From contig CAJGDZ010000114.1 in the NCBI GenBank assembly GCA_904502055.1, forward strand, positions 1 through 5,621: a stretch of 5,621 nucleotides of DNA. The letters are read 5' to 3'. The notes under the pieces are model-generated. The model was not told the DNA's origin. It saw only the letters and a list, made by a program, of their open reading frames with translations, and did not search any database. Position numbers and translations under genes: made by a program. Source of the stretch: an uncultured Clostridia bacterium (GTDB lineage: Bacteria; Bacillota; Clostridia; Oscillospirales; CAG-272). Positions 5,610 to 5,621 of this stretch are shown here, in pieces (positions within the stretch are counted from its first letter, which is position 1; every line of letters starts with the position of its first letter).

Positions 5610-5621
5610 TGACGGGAAGCC

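Larger units (their letters stand above)
5244..5621. other. gene-free, inverted-repeat-rich region upstream of cinA
   Basis: No protein gene is supported here. Apart from the two divergent promoters, the branched element, the palindrome and the long hairpin, the stretch 5447-5517 holds only a GGATAT/ATATCC inverted repeat (5454-5459, 5501-5506). Short open frames on both strands cross the palindromes and promoter boxes without ribosome sites. No tRNA or rRNA is seen. Confidence 0.6.

Noticed and set aside
5493..5612. Plus-strand frame of 39 codons (ATG at 5493, TGA at 5610)
   Set aside because: It passes through the palindrome and the whole long hairpin, has no ribosome site and yields a basic peptide with no recognisable motif.

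Overview
The window carries two complete genes and one gene cut by the window edge, all on the minus strand. Read in transcription order from right to left they are cinA (CinA/NMN-deamidase family), pfkA (6-phosphofructokinase) and a large secreted BspA-type leucine-rich-repeat (LRR_5) protein that runs off the left edge. The right-hand 380 bases are gene-free, rich in inverted repeats, and carry a divergent plus-strand promoter.

Organism (inference): a Gram-positive, probably gut-type member of Clostridia. The evidence is purine-rich Shine-Dalgarno sites (GGAGGG, AAGAGG, GAAAGG), sigma-A type promoters with 17-base spacers, a clostridial-looking short PFK with the GGDGT signature, a two-domain CinA, and an LRR_5 protein with the 'TW-x-L ... 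GKGxM ... APW..Y' module heads common in gut Clostridia. The species cannot be named from this sequence.

Layout. 1-2585: LRR protein, at least 861 residues, with a signal peptide and three tandem modules of about 250 residues, unbroken in frame. 2586-2748: intergenic, with a strong hairpin terminator for pfkA and at best a weak promoter for the LRR gene. 2749-3822: pfkA. 3823-3974: intergenic, with a good pfkA promoter embedded in iterated AAGGGTTTT-type inverted repeats. 3975-5243: cinA. 5244-5621: a consensus TTGACA-17-TATAAT promoter for cinA, back to back with a rightward promoter TTGCAT-17-TACAAT. The rightward promoter leads directly into a branched, strongly self-complementary element (5362-5446). 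Further on lie an 18-base perfect palindrome (5522-5539) and a 61-base imperfect hairpin of about 27 pairs (5549-5609).

How the parts work together: cinA and pfkA look like ordinary core genes with their own promoters and show no functional link beyond adjacency. The LRR gene is separated from pfkA by a terminator, is visibly richer in A/T-ending codons, and is likely an accessory surface or secreted protein. The most interesting part is the right-hand intergenic region, which may encode a small structured RNA or be a dispersed palindromic repeat; the sequence alone does not decide between these.
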